Origin: Brasenia schreberi
Taxonomy: Eukaryota > Streptophyta > Magnoliopsida > Nymphaeales > Cabombaceae
DNA length: 64,000 nt
Reading direction: 5' to 3'
Assembly: GCA_036023115.1 (NCBI GenBank)
Contig: JAYKKT010000080.1
Location: forward strand, 6,895,501-6,959,500
Shown: positions 1-13,457 of the stretch, in pieces
Numbering within the stretch: the stretch's first letter is position 1
How the letters are laid out: each line of letters starts with the position of its first letter
Notes under the pieces: generated by a model
The model's input: only the letters and a program-made list of their open reading frames with translations
Told to the model about the DNA's origin: nothing
Databases searched by the model: none
Made by a program: the position numbers and the translations under genes

Positions 1-1520
1 ATGTGTCTACACATGACAATCCACAAAAACAAACACACATGGGGGAAGGGGGGGGTGAGGAAAGAGAGAGTAACCAGGCTAAATTCGACAATTGCTGTAG
101 CTGGAAAATTAATAAATTCACAAAAAACAAACAATGGAAAATAAATGTTTCATCTTCAATATATATAACTGCCTAAAGACTTGCAACAATACATGCACAT
201 TATCAACACACGTCCATGTTTGGCAACAATTTGAACAATATATTGACCACCTCTGCTATTTAAGCTGCACTACGACATACCATTCTGTAGTGTCGCATGT
301 TGGCTACAGAGTTACAAATATGACAATACTTCAAAAGTAACATGACTCTAACAAACACGTACATTTCACTTTACATCCTATTACAGCAACAATTGCACAA
401 TCCCAACGCTCAATCTGAATCCAAAGGAAACCAATGGAATAATAGATTTCATATATAGGTATACAGTTGGTGCAATTGGGCGAACATGCAGAATCACTAG
501 AATGAGCATAGCTAATTTAAATATTAACTCCTTAAAATTTTATCATGCATTTTCTTATTATTTGCAGCAGTGTGCATCTTATTCTTCACTAGATTGGTGG
601 TGAAGTAGGTTTTGGAGTGGAAAACAGATTCAAAAGGAGCCAGATATACTGCGTGTATCACTGGAAGGTGCACAAGTGATTGAGAATGAAACACCGGTTA
701 CCTTGGTGCTGAACCCAAAAAGAAAAAGGGGAGAAGAAGAAAACTACAAGAAAAAGATAAGGATGACAACGACGGAGAACCAGATTACCTTGCTCATGAC
801 CTTGATGTGCAATGACCTTCCACGGAAAACATTGGTCTTTGCTATACTCTTATGTTTGGAACATTTGAAGTACGAATATGTTATAGGTTGTAATTACTAA
901 ACTCTGTTATATTATATTCCGAGAATGATTTACATCCATCCAGCATGTGATATGCAGGTTCAATTCAATTACTACATGCCTTAAATGATGACTCATTTGT
1001 CTAGACCTCTGTAATTTTTCTTCTATTTTTGGGGGGTCCTGAAAAAGGGAACTGCTTTCAATGTGCCATGCTGTCCATCTTGATTTGACCTGGGAGGATT
1101 CAAGCCATGATTCACTACTTATCACACTAGTTTGTTGCTTGAATCAACTACCTAATCTGTCCTAAAGAAGAACAAGTATAACTAAAACATGATGATATAA
1201 ACAAATTTCAACACAAACTGAAAATTTATGCACCAATCGAGAAAATGTCACGATAGAACACTACAGGAGAAGATGGCGTCCAGGTGACGCTAGTACCACG
1301 GGAATCGCTAGAAGCTATCCGATCAACGTAATCATGATAAAACCATGAAAATACATGAATAGTTAGAAGGAACAAAATAGCCAAGAATCAGAAGGACAGA
1401 AGCTACACAAGGAAACTAACAGATTTATCACTCAGCAACACCTACAAGCAAATCAGCAAGAGATCCGTCCCACGAAGAGTTCTAAACTTGCATCGTTCAA
1501 ACTTGGCACAGAATTCTTAC
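1..1520. other. presumed third intron of the PAPS gene, AT-rich
   Basis: No exon of the poly(A) polymerase is recognisable here; the next expected motif (HGPGADIDTLCVGP) is absent, so this is read as a long intron running off the left edge. A plus-strand open frame at 676-900 has a basic stretch (LNPKRKRG) but matches nothing I recognise and is not called a gene. The rest is AT-rich sequence without clear structure. Confidence 0.5.
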
Positions 1521-2097
1521 CCCTAGACGATAAGAACCAAAAGTAAAAACAACCGCATTAGCCTCCTCCACCATCTGATCGGTATATCCTCTCTGGCGAG
1601 TCAGTTGTTTCACCCATCTCTTCACAATCTGCCGTAAACGCCACCAAAATCCACACCGAATCAACAAAAACGATACAAATAACAGAGAGTTACTCACAAA
1701 ATTTCTGAGAAAGACGGAGGCTAGAGACCTCATCATAACCAAGAAATCCGGTAAAGGCACTACTAAGAAAGATTAATATCAGGTCACAGGTACCACGGCT
1801 GAATTCGGAACACAAACCTGGTCAATTTCGCGAAGAACTTCTTCCCTTTTCGCTGACTCCTCCGAGGTTTCGTACAATCCAGAATCCACCAGAAACTTCC
1901 AAAGAAACGCCAAAATTCCATCAGCGAAGAAAGCGAAGAGAAAGAGGGAGGGAGGGAGGTAAAGGGATTAAGGATACCTTTTCTAATTCTGAACTCCTTT
2001 GTATGTCTGCTTTATCCGGCTCACAGAGAGAGATCGGACAGTTCGGACTCGCAACACCGTATTGCTTCTGTCCGCCTGACTTCTCCGCGTTCACCAT
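1521..2097 (-). CDS. PAPS: nuclear poly(A) polymerase, PAPS2/PAPS4-like (5' exons only)
   Basis: Poly(A) polymerase adds the poly(A) tail to cleaved pre-mRNA in the nucleus. Three exons read in phase on the minus strand: 2097-1978 (40 codons from ATG 2097), 1895-1818 (26 codons) and 1628-1521 (36 codons), each with GT/AG borders and phase 0. They encode QYGVASPNCPISL, then ELEK/FLVDSGLYETSEES and REEVLREIDQ, then QLTRQRGYTDQMVEEANAV and FTFGSYRLG. The last is the start of the family's nucleotidyltransferase core, just before the HGPGADIDTLCVGP catalytic block, which must lie left of the window. From memory, the GYTDQMVE run fits the plant PAPS2/PAPS4 branch better than PAPS1. No lesion is seen in the visible part. 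About 85% of the protein is missing from the window, so integrity of the whole gene cannot be judged. Confidence 0.85.
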
Positions 2098-2600
2098 CGG
2101 CGAAAATCCCGAAATCCAGACCAAGAGTAGGGCAAAGGAAGAAAAATAGCAAAGGGGACAAAAGATGTACCCAGAGGAGAGAAACCCTAGATACAAAGGA
2201 GCAAATCGACACGAGCACGATCACTAAGCAAGAGAGAGATACCAAAACTAAGAGAGCGAAGAGAGAACGAAGAACCCTAATTCCCCGACGAGAACGGAAC
2301 GGCCGGTCCCGACGATCTCCCTTTCCCGTACGCCACGGCTAATTTGTGAACGGGCACCCGAGACGACGATGAGGAGCAGGGCGGGCGTCGGATTCCCGAA
2401 ATATAAAGATCTATCGATTTCCGGGCATGAAACCGTCCGGATTCCGGCGAGGGGCGTCGGGGAAGCCCTAGACCAATCGAAAGAGGGGAACGCAGAAGAT
2501 GGACGACGAGGGTTCCTTGTAAAAGGCAAGCGAGGGAGAGATCTCGAAAGCAAGCGTCGACCAAACGTCCAATAAACAAATAAAAGAAAAAACCGTAAAG
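2098..2600 (-). promoter_or_regulatory. PAPS 5' leader and probable promoter side
   Basis: The stretch upstream of the PAPS ATG is more GC-rich than its surroundings and pyrimidine-rich on the minus strand, as expected for a plant 5' UTR. Open frames on both strands here are not family proteins. The transcription start is not determined from sequence. Confidence 0.4.
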
Positions 2601-2739
2601 TTGTTTGGCTTATCAAATAATACAGAAAGACTCTTGATAACTCGATTATTTAGTTTCACCTCGCATCCTTCCCTTCAACGCTAAGTTTTTCTTCACTTTT
2701 TTACATCAAAAGGCTCCTATACTTTCTTGTATATACGGA

Positions 2740-3240
2740 TAGAACCGACCCATCGATTCCAAACGAAACCGAACCCGATAAGAAACTAGTAAAACTGGAA
2801 CCGAAGAACGCCCGGTTCATTTCCGGTTCCATAATTTATTTTGTTTTTCAATTTTTTAATGTTTTCCCACTTTCAGGTGGCTTAATACTCTCACCAGAAT
2901 CAGAACAGTTCTAGTTCGGTTCTGGTTCTTGGTTCCAAGAAACTGATCGTGTATGCCCTCGAGAACCAGGACTATTCGTTTTTGAAATGACGGTGGTCTA
3001 TTACACCAAGACCTGGATTTGGAATCGAACAGGGCCCCCCTGGTTCTAGAGGTTGGGCCCAACTCGAGTTGAGAGTCCAGCTCTTCCATGAAACAGTGGA
3101 ATTTTACAAATGGAACAAGAAGACGTGGAACCGATCTGTAGCAGTCCCTCATTCAGGTTTGGGTTCGGGTTGGATTCCGGATCCTCAGCTCTGTTTTGGT
3201 CAGTTCCGGGTATCAACTACCAAAACCAATTTAATGTTGA
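2740..3240. repeat. GGTTCC/GGAACC-rich degenerate repeat, copy 1
   Basis: Many overlapping copies of GGTTC/GAACC words on both strands (for example GGTTCTGGTTCTTGGTTCC) make this block weakly palindromic. Similar blocks lie at about 23330-23830, 27510-27730, 35850-36160, 38930-39380 and 50920-51230. Mechanism unknown; they could be decayed non-autonomous DNA transposons. Confidence 0.5.
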
Positions 3241-3523
3241 GGGTCGTGGATTAAAGAGGCTGATCTAAAAATCACTTATCACTAAGAAGATCGACTCATA
3301 TCTCTCAAGTACGCTTTACAGCTATATGCGAAGCTTGCTTCTTGAGCACGTAATTTTATTAGTATATATATGGAGCTTTCTATATATATATATATATATA
3401 AAGAGAGAGGAAGAGAAAGCATATATACATTCATTCATGCTCTTTAATGTTTAAAATTAACTTTTGAGACTTTTAAAATAAAACACAAATAGCATAAAAT
3501 GCAGATCTCACCAATCCAATATT

Positions 3524-4620
<1,097 letters not shown>

Positions 4621-4623
4621 TCT

Positions 4624-4927
<304 letters not shown>

Positions 4928-6700
4928 GACAAACCACCTACTGCATATCCAATCGACAACCCAAAATGTTTGAAAACCTTCTAAGTGAAGGGATTGTCTA
5001 ATCCTTTTAAGAAAACAGGAAGATTGATTGGCCTGAGACATGTGTATTCAAGGATCCCAATAATTGGGTGTTTAGGTAATTAAGTTAGAACTGATGGGAT
5101 AAGGCTCATAGGAGAGAAGAAACCACAAAAAGATTAGTAAATTTCATAGGGAAACTACCACAAACCAATACATATAAATTGAAATATGATCTTCTAAGTC
5201 GAACTTCTAGTTGTGTCGAACACCTTCTTGGCACAACCAGAGATTGAAGCCATGTGAATGCCAAGGGTACTGAACTCATAACCTTTAACTTGTGAGTCGA
5301 CCCCCTAATCCTTTCTACCCCCATAGTTCATCATCTCAACCTTTAGAAGGATTTCTTTTAGTGTTCTAAAGCTCAAAACTCTGCCTAATTTGTGACAAAC
5401 ACACCTTTTGATCGAACTTCAGTCAGGGCCTCCCGTGGGGTCTAAAATAGCCTCTTCATAATAAAGATTAGTCGCACAAACAACTTCCAGTGTAAAAGAT
5501 CTTCTAGTGCCAACGCTTTGAACTCTTGACTATTAATTTTCGATATTAGTATTTTAATTTTTTCTAGCTAATCAAATACTTGAATTTGTATTTTAATTCA
5601 GGAGCCTTTGTTTATATCATAGTTGTAGCATCACCTTGTGTATGTCCTCCCTTTATACTGTCATGTAAATGACCAATAAATAGCTAAAAATGCATTGAAA
5701 AATTATTCTTTTATATTTTTTCATTCATGAAACCGTGCATTATGAGTTCTCCCAATTAAGCACTTCTCCATTTTTTGGTCAGAAAGGCAATCAAGCACTT
5801 GTTGCAGTCATGCAATAATCTAGAACTGAAGACATAGGGGAAGAAATTTCTCCCTCCATAAGGTGGTATCTTGAGTTCTTTCCTTTTCTTTGTTCCTCAA
5901 AAGGTATGAGGGGGCTCCAAAGAGCATCACATAGTAAAACAAACAACACAAATTCAAAATAGGAGATCCCTCAAAGTGAAAATATAAGATTTTACATATA
6001 AAAAGAAAATATTAATAAAAACGACCAACTTGAACTACCTTGCAAAAGCACCACTTAAAAAATAGACTTTACCTTGCCCAATTAAGCACAAGAAAAAGTG
6101 TGTACGAGTGCAAAATCAGTCCAGTTCTCTCAGTTTGACGTTAAAGAAAGGAAAAAAACGAAAGAGATTGCATGAGACAAAAAAAGCTATTACTTTCTTT
6201 CATAACCTAAACAAACTTCTCCCATCTCTGTGCTCACGCTCTCTTACCATTTAGATGAAAAGAAAGAGGAAGATAAAAGGGACATAAAAGGTAGCATGCT
6301 CAAACTTGAGATTGTTGTCCGTATCAACAGCATTCCCATATAAGGCTCCTTAAAAATGGACGGTAATGCATCTTATGTAGATCAAAGATCTTGTTGTTTA
6401 CCTACCACACATACATGCACGTGCGCATGCAAGCACACATGCACACACACCCAGATTTAAATCACTGCTCATCATTGTTACTCATGCAACTTTGCAAATT
6501 CCTTGGAACAACATTTGAAAGAATAAGACGATTGCATATAGAAAATCATGTTGAGAAAAGTTGTGCAAGTGTTTGCATGAAATATCAGACAACCGCACAA
6601 CATGCTCTATGTTAGTCAACATCATGGCTCATTACATAAGCATGCATGACAGGGACTGAAATGTTCTCAAGAGAACTAGTAGCAGAAAAGTACCTTTATC
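4928..6700. other. intergenic, no gene seen
   Basis: AT-rich non-coding DNA between the TA tract and the helicase relic. No intact coding exon, RNA gene or terminal repeat was recognised. Confidence 0.55.
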
Positions 6701-6704
6701 AGGC

Positions 6705-7690
6705 TCGATCACATGCAGCAAGCGGAGGCAGAGCATTTCCCTATTCATGAAATACAAACCTTGTACCAGCTGGACGATCAACACCGATCTTCAGCTTCTT
6801 TTTCTTCAAAATCCGTGTTGCCAATCTTTAAAAAGAAAAAGTTGTCTTCTAATTAGAAAATTTACAAAATATTTCAAGAAACGCTTAAGCATGAAGAAAC
6901 ACGTACACAGAATCGTTATCGTTTTGCTGATTTTCTACCGATGCCTTTTTCGGCAAAAGGATGTCATCTTCAATTTGTTCCTCTCTAGCCTGACTTGTTT
7001 CTACCAATTGTTCATCCACATGTCCGTTTTCTCCACTTTGAAGCTTCTTGTTCAGGAATCAGCGTTTTGGAGCCATTGGCAGGCCACAAGAGAGAGAACT
7101 CCGCTATTGGCAAGCTATTCCAATCAAATTCACATCCGCTCACTTGGTGCTTTAAGGACTTCAGGTATGTAACAAAGGCCCTTTCAGTTAACGTCCGCAA
7201 TTCAGGATATTTTACGAGCAACGCAGCCAAAACTCCAGATATTGACTGATTTTTTTTGTCATTTGCCTGAAAATCACACATCAGCAAATGAATATGCAGT
7301 CAATTTGTGTGGGTATTCTCTCAAGTTTTTACCTTCATCATGTGCACAGGAACTTTCGCTTCCTGTAAGTTTGTTATCACTTGCTTCTCAGAGGGCATCA
7401 AGAATAAAAGCGATCTGCCTCCAGGCAAGAATCTAGCTGTTCGACCAACTCTATGAATGTAAGCTGCAACATCTTCGGGACAGTCCACCTGTGTATACCT
7501 GCAAAACCCATTCAACAGCAGGAAAATCAAGACCTCGGGATGCCACATCTGTAGAGAAGAGGACTGACCGCTTCTCTTGACAATATTCATAGAAGATTCC
7601 CATACGTTTGTTTTGATTCATTCGACCATGGAGACACTTCAAAGGAATTCCAGGTCGCAGTTTCTTGAATGCTTCATAGACAAATTTTAC
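6705..7690 (-). pseudogene. RH32: DEAD-box RNA helicase 32/DBP4-like, C-terminal part, broken
   Basis: DBP4/DDX10-type helicases act in nucleolar small-subunit rRNA processing. Exon-like pieces on the minus strand run from an acceptor at 7690. Helicase motifs IV-VI are visible: [38 protein letters not shown], then [20 protein letters not shown]. After an intron (about 7335-7250) come the family's GVLAALLVKYPELR and RAFVTYLKSL, and at about 6825-6705 the conserved basic stretch RILKKKKLKIGVDRPAGTR. Lesions: a 10-bp insertion at 7489-7498 shifts the frame inside motif VI; a single-base insertion near 7080 shifts it again in the LGLPMAPK region; there are in-frame TGA at 7059-7061 and TAG at 6741-6743. 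The N-terminal half (Walker A, DEAD box) is absent; transposon sequence begins within 200 bp upstream. It is a decayed intron-containing gene copy, not a retrocopy. Confidence 0.85.
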
Positions 7691-7839
7691 CTGTCAATAA
7701 CAAAAAAAACAAAATATGCGCTTTCACACAAATGAGCCTAGAGAAGAAAGACATATATCCAAGATAAGTCAATGGATGCACAATCCACGCACGAATGCAC
7801 GGACATGTCACACATACTTCTCCAATAATAACAACCAAT

Positions 7840-8051
7840 GATCTATGGACGTGGTAAAGTAATTGAGTGTTGTAAAGATATCACAAAATTTATTTATAAT
7901 CATGTTTTTAGATTACGTATGATGATGAGATATACAAAGAGCTCTTTCGTGCAACTGCTATTCGATTTGTAACTAATTTTCTATGATATTCTTAAACAAA
8001 AGCAAGCCTTAAGATAATGTATTCCTCATACGAGTGATATCACTTTGCAAA
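7840..8051 (+). mobile_element. hAT transposase relic, left half
   Basis: Nucleotide-level match to the hAT element at 57557-60843. The stretch around 7870-8030 parallels 59155-59340 of that element, including TTGAGTGTTGTAAAGATAT and the following MMRRYT-like region. It is interrupted at 8051 by the RTE LINE and resumes at 9192. Confidence 0.8.
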
Positions 8052-9191
8052 ACAAACAACAACAACTAAGCCTTTTCCCATACTAGACGGGGTTGGCTAC
8101 ATAGATTCTTTGTTTTCACAAAGTCATATCATATGCCATGTTAGCAGTTAACTCACAATAAGCTAGATCATTTTTTATTGTTTCTTTTCAACACTTTTGT
8201 GGTCGTCCTCTACCTCTTTTAATACTTTGAAAATCTAGCTTTTCATACCTTCTTACAGGTTCTTCTTTTGATCTTCTTTCTATACGTTCAAACCACCTTA
8301 AATGATATTCTCTCATTTTATCCTCTATTGGTGCCACACATAATTTATTTCTAACAACCTCGTTATGTATACGGTCTTTTCTTGTATGACCACTCATCCA
8401 TCTCAACATCTTCATTTTTATCAGAGACACCTTTTGTACATGTTGATGATTAACTGCCCAACACTTAAAATCATAGAATATGGCAGGTCTAATTGATGCT
8501 CTATAATATTTACCTTTTAATTTTAATGGTATCTTCTTAACACAAAAAATACTTGATGTTCCTCTCCATTTTAGCCAACCAACATTAATTCTATGCGTAA
8601 CATCTCCATCAATTCTTCCATCACTCTAAAAAAATTAACCCTACTTATTTGAAACTTTCCTTTTAAGGGATGCAATGTGTGCCAATTTTAATTTCTATAT
8701 CACTTGAAGTAACCAAATGATCAAACTTACATTTTTGTATTCTATCTTTGTTCTACTAAGTCGGAAGCCTCTACTTTCTAATGTTTCTCTCCATAGTTTC
8801 AATTTTCTATTAACTTTTTCCTTAGACTCCTCCACTAAAACAATGTCATCTACAATAACATACACCAAGGTACTTCATCTTAAATATGTTTTGTTAACTC
8901 ATCAATCACCATTATAAATAAGTATGAACTTCAAGTTGATCCTTCATATAACCCAATATTAACTTCAAAGAAGTTTGTCATTCTATCATGAGTCCTTGTA
9001 CATTTTTTTGCACCATCATACATGTCTCTTATAAGGTTTATGTATCTCAATGGGATACCTTTTTTTTTCAAGGTTCTCCAAAGAACCTCTCTCGGTACTC
9101 TATCGTAAGTTTTTTCTAGATCAATAAATATCATGTGAAGGTCTTTCTTTTTTACTATAAAATGCTCCATAAGACGTCTCAAAAGGTACCC
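8052..9191 (-). mobile_element. RTE-clade LINE, 5'-truncated copy 1
   Basis: The 3' end is at 8052, with the (TTG)n terminus typical of RTE LINEs, seen here as ACAACAACAAC on the plus strand. Minus-strand coding remnants include the C-terminal [19 protein letters not shown] (8430-8188) and the RT piece [20 protein letters not shown] (9197-8931). Frames are broken. The direct repeat TATCACTTTGCAAA at 8038-8051 and TATCAATTTGCAAA at 9192-9205 is the target-site duplication, inside the hAT relic. Confidence 0.9.
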
Positions 9192-9935
9192 TATCAATTT
9201 GCAAAGTTGCTTTAAAATATAAGGAATAGAAAAATGAATAAGATTTCAGAAATGGTGTTTAAGGGTACATTTTGGAACTCCTGTGTTAGACTATTAAAAA
9301 TCACATATACTTTAGTTAAAAATTTATGATTAGTTGATAGCGAGAAAAAAACATGTATGAGTTATCCTTATAAAGCCATGGATAAGGCTAAAGAAATTAT
9401 TAGAAACAATTTTAAAGAAAAAAAGAAAGATTATGTGCTAATGTGGATGATTATCGATAGTAGATCAACTTATTCATGCAACAACTTACTACTTAAATCT
9501 AACATTTAGGTATTCTACGAGCTTTAAAAGGAACAGTGAAGTTAATCAAAGTATTATTGACTGCATAGACGGGTTGGTCCCTAATGAGAGTAGAGTAGAT
9601 ATCTAAAATAGTGCTCTTCACTTAGTGGGTTTGCCAGTAGCTATTCATAATATATTAATATGCACGCAAGTAAACATATTAATCATTTATCTTTTAAAAT
9701 TTTAAAATCTTATTAAATATTTATATTTATCTTTTTCTATTAGATGTTTGGTGGAATAGGTTTGGAAGTGATTGCATAAACTTGAGAGATTTTACAATAA
9801 CAGTTATGAGTCAGACTTGTCGTATAACTGGTTGTAAAAGGAATTTGAATGTCTTTGAACATATCAGATTGGAACATAAGCGATTCAATGACTTAGTTTT
9901 CATCTGTTGCAGCTTGTAATTGTGAAAAAGGTAAT
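9192..9935 (+). mobile_element. hAT transposase relic, right half
   Basis: Continues the relic after the LINE. It contains stop-ridden equivalents of the hAT C-terminal region, for example a WWNRFGSDC-like stretch at about 9752-9780 and SQTCRITGCKRN at about 9811-9845, parallel to 59405-60150 of the complete element. Not functional. Confidence 0.8.
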
Positions 9936-11953
9936 AAAGGATTAGTTACTAATATCTTACAGACCTCCAAAAATCTCCAAATTTTTACAGGCTTAGCCTA
10001 TGGTGTGGAGGATCTATCACTTTACAGATCTCAATTCGAAGTTATATTGAAGTAAAAATAAATCAATGAATTACCCTTGCTCAAGTACCTAGAACTATCT
10101 TGTCATAGAAATATAAAGACTCAAAGATGAGCCTGTATCACAGTGATACGAGTTACAAATTTAATGAATTTGATATTTTTGGAAAGCTATGGATGTCAGA
10201 TTTCTAATGAACTGAAATTCATTCAATTTGGATGCCTAAAGACAGAGTTATGGGATGAAAACCCAGACTCTATTGTAGGAAAATAGAATATTCAGACAAT
10301 AGACAGATATTTACCTGATTTTTCCTAATTTTATTTACATAGTTGTATGGCCCTAAAATTCTTGAAAATTTTATTTAGAGTGGGCTTATGTGTGTAGAAT
10401 GTGTGGACAAAATTTCAGATTAATTAGAGTAGGGATTCGGGAATTAAAAATACAGCAAACAACATATGCAAATATGCGAAAGTTCAATTTGAGGCTTTTA
10501 AGAATATACGTGATGCCAATTCACCCGAATTAAAATTGCAACAACACAACTCACTAATTAGAATTACTGGAAGTAAATGAATGGAAATATGTATATTATC
10601 TTCAGCATAGAGAGGGTAGAGAGTATAGAGTGTTTATAGATTATATTGGGGTAGGATCGCTTAATCAAATAATTAGAGTGCGAGTGTGTGAGAGTGACAA
10701 TTCAAGCATAGAATGAAAATTCTGCAATTTTAAATCTTATTACAACGTGGGGGGAGACAATGCTTCATTAATATAAACCCATTTCAATTAAATCAATGAG
10801 AAAGAAAGATTAAGAACAAAGGGATGAAATACTTACAGAAATTTCACCCAATCGATCGGAATTTCAAGAGTGAAATACAGCTAGCACCTCCTTCTTCTGG
10901 CTTCAAATTACCTCTCACTCAAGCCTAGTTCTACCCTCTTCTTCCCCTCTCTTTTTCTTCACTTGCAACCCACGTTTTCTTCTTGGGATCAGCCTCCTCT
11001 TGCTGGAAGTTTCCCTAACTATCTCACTCCAAAGTTCCCCCAATTTCCAAGGTGTGCAAGATGGGGAACCCATCTCCCCCTTGGCCCTTTTTATAGGCCA
11101 AGGGGCTAGCTTCTAGGCCCTTCTATGGGGCGGGTTGGGTCAGCCCCATTGCCTTGATTTAGATCCATATGAGTGGTCTCCTTTTGTGGTTTGAACCAGC
11201 CCCATGTGGGCTGGACTTCTTTAGAGTGGACGACCTTGATTGGGCTCAAATCAGTTGCACCTTGTTGGCCGGCCCATGCTATGACTCTTTAGCCTTCCTT
11301 TGACTTAATTGTATGGTGCTTGGCTGGACTATGTGATTTGCAATCTTTTCATTTAATACAAGGTATTGGCCGTGTGCTCTTGCTAGGCTCTTTCTCGATT
11401 TGATAAGTTCAGCCCTATTTTGAATTTGAACTTGACCCAATCTTAACTGGATAAGCTTGATCTTTGGATTTGATCTCATCTTGATAGGCTTGATCCTTGG
11501 ACTTGATCTTGATTGGATAAGCTCGACCCCATGATTCAATCTTGATTGGATAAGCTCGATCCTTGAACTTGATCTTGATTGGATATGCTCGACCCCATGA
11601 TTCAATCTTGATTGGATAAGCTCGATCCTTGAACTTGATCTTATCTTGATTTGATAAGCCTGATCCCATATCTGAATTTGATATTATCTTGTTTTTGATA
11701 GGCTCGATCTTATCTTCTTTGTTTTTGGGAATTGATCTGGATTGAAGCTTGGATTGGGTCTCACCTGTTTATCTGCTTTGTTTCGAAATTCATGGGTTGT
11801 TGAATTTAAAACCTTTATTTTGAAATATTCTCCAAAAGACTTAAATTTTAAAAATTTGGGGTTTTTGAATTTAAAGGTTCATAAAAGCTTTAAATTGACT
11901 TTAGAAATTTTGAAGTTTTTGAAAACATTTTAAAATTTTGGGTGTTTACAGTT
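9936..11953 (-). mobile_element. LTR-like region, possible solo LTR
   Basis: On the minus strand the right end reads TGTAAACACCCAAAATTTTA, a common start for plant LTRs. The block contains a leader-like, CT-rich section (10900-11100) and internal tandem repeats, but no recognised gag or pol. The left boundary and target duplication could not be fixed, so the call is tentative. Confidence 0.35.
11440..11720. repeat. 33-bp/66-bp tandem repeat
   Basis: Units built on TTGATTGGATAAGCTCGA repeat at about 33 bp, alternating two versions (CCCCATGATTCAATC and TCCTTGAACTTGATC) so that the higher-order period is 66 bp, for example GCTCGACCCC at 11521 and 11587. Flanking units are more diverged. The repeat makes a misleading open frame rich in AYPIKIES. 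Confidence 0.9.
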
Positions 11954-12130
11954 TTTTAAATTAATAACAGTTAGCACCTTTAACAATTTTCAAATTAATA
12001 ACTATAACAATTTTAAGAAATATCAAAGTAATGGAGCTAACAATGCAAAGAAATCTTTTATCAGAAATACATATCTTCCGTCTCATTGAAATGTATTTCT
12101 CTTAAAGAGAATTTTTTTTGAAAATATAAC

Positions 12131-12363
12131 ATTTAAAAATTTGGATGTTATGAATCAAAATGAGAAGTTTCAAGGTAGCCTTTCAAAATGGCCCAAACAA
12201 AACCAAGTCAATTGTTGCTGGATATATTTTCTTTACAAAAACTTAAAACATTTAAAATTTGGATGTTATGAATTAAAATGAGAAGTTTCAAGGTAGCCTT
12301 TCAAAATGAATCAAACAAAACCAAGTCGATTGTTGCTCGATATATTTTCTTTACAAAAACTTA
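12131..12363. repeat. 118-bp tandem duplication
   Basis: Two nearly identical copies with TTGGATGTTATGAAT at 12141 and 12259. No coding content. Confidence 0.92.
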
Positions 12364-13457
12364 ATTTTGTTTAGGTTTTTCCCATTTGCTTTCTTGTTTT
12401 AATAACAAGTCTCGATCACCACTTTTGGCACGATAGAAATGCTATCGTTAGTGTGTGATTCATTGGGACTAAGTCCTGCAGCCTTTCCTAGCAACACGTG
12501 ATATAAATCTAAAAAGAAAATGTCAAAATGAGAAGATCCCAACAAAAGCAAGAATATGATCTAACAATTAGAAAAAACAAGAATTTCACATTGATTGATG
12601 TGAAAAAATTATGGGTTTTAATGTGCCACAACTCACAAATCACAATGTTTTACACTTCGATTGACACATGTTAATTCTCTGGCAATGAGATTCAAATTGC
12701 CAAACAAAGTTAACAAACTAGAGAAAGACGATTACCTTAGTCATTAACTACAAATAGTGGCGGTCTTGGCAGACCACTACTCACGCAGCATTTTGTCGGC
12801 CCGTCATGCAGATTGCAGCTGGAGGTGAGAAGGCAGTGAGATGCTGCTGCCTGCCTTGCATAAATCTCCTCAACCATGTTTGTAAACCCTAACCTTTTCC
12901 ATATTTGAATTTTGGATATCATTGTTGGATCAAAATTTACACTTTAATGCTCAAATTCAATTATTTGCATTACGCCACCTTTTCTTTTTCAAAATTTCAG
13001 TTGAGACGAATTTACATTTTTTAGTAATTTTTCACACTTCGGGTGAGGCGCACGCCTCAGCCTTGCGTTACTCCTCTCTCTCACGCACTGGGCTTCCTCA
13101 CGGTAAGGGAATTCCACTCACTCACAGCCGTTCCACGGCAAACCCTACCGGTGGACGATAGAAGAGGACTCTTGTGTATTACAAAATCAGTTGACCCCAT
13201 ATTTAGTTTCGCCAGCCAGACGGTCTAAATGCAGACTCAAGTCAAGAAGCACGATCACCCACTTTACCATACGCTCGAAGCTAGTTCACTTTATTGCAAC
13301 AACAAAACACAAATTTGAAAGAAATCTGTAATTTGAATGGAATTTTTTTAATGTCAAGCAACTATAATATTTACAGGCTGACTGAAGGAATGATCAGAGA
13401 TGCACACAGATAAAGGAAAGAAAAAGGATTAGTAAAAATTGAATACTGACTCGTCAA
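12364..13457. other. intergenic downstream of GAUT3, no gene seen
   Basis: Short open frames at 12737-12922 and 12922-13228 show no family similarity I recognise. The GAUT3 3' UTR and polyadenylation site should lie in the upper part of this interval. Confidence 0.5.

Noticed and set aside
676..900. Plus-strand frame with a basic LNPKRKRG stretch
   Set aside because: No family similarity, no splice context and it lies in the presumed PAPS intron; not called a gene.
1921..2616. Several overlapping minus- and plus-strand frames around 2.0-2.6 kb
   Set aside because: Only the short exon 2097-1978 continues in phase into PAPS exons; the others are chance frames in a GC-richer leader.
11279..11669. 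Proteins of 84-108 residues with repeated AYPIKIES
   Set aside because: They are translations of the 33-bp tandem repeat.
13043..13228. Possible small gene near 13.0-13.2 kb
   Set aside because: Two frames overlap without similarity to anything I know and without splice signals that extend them.
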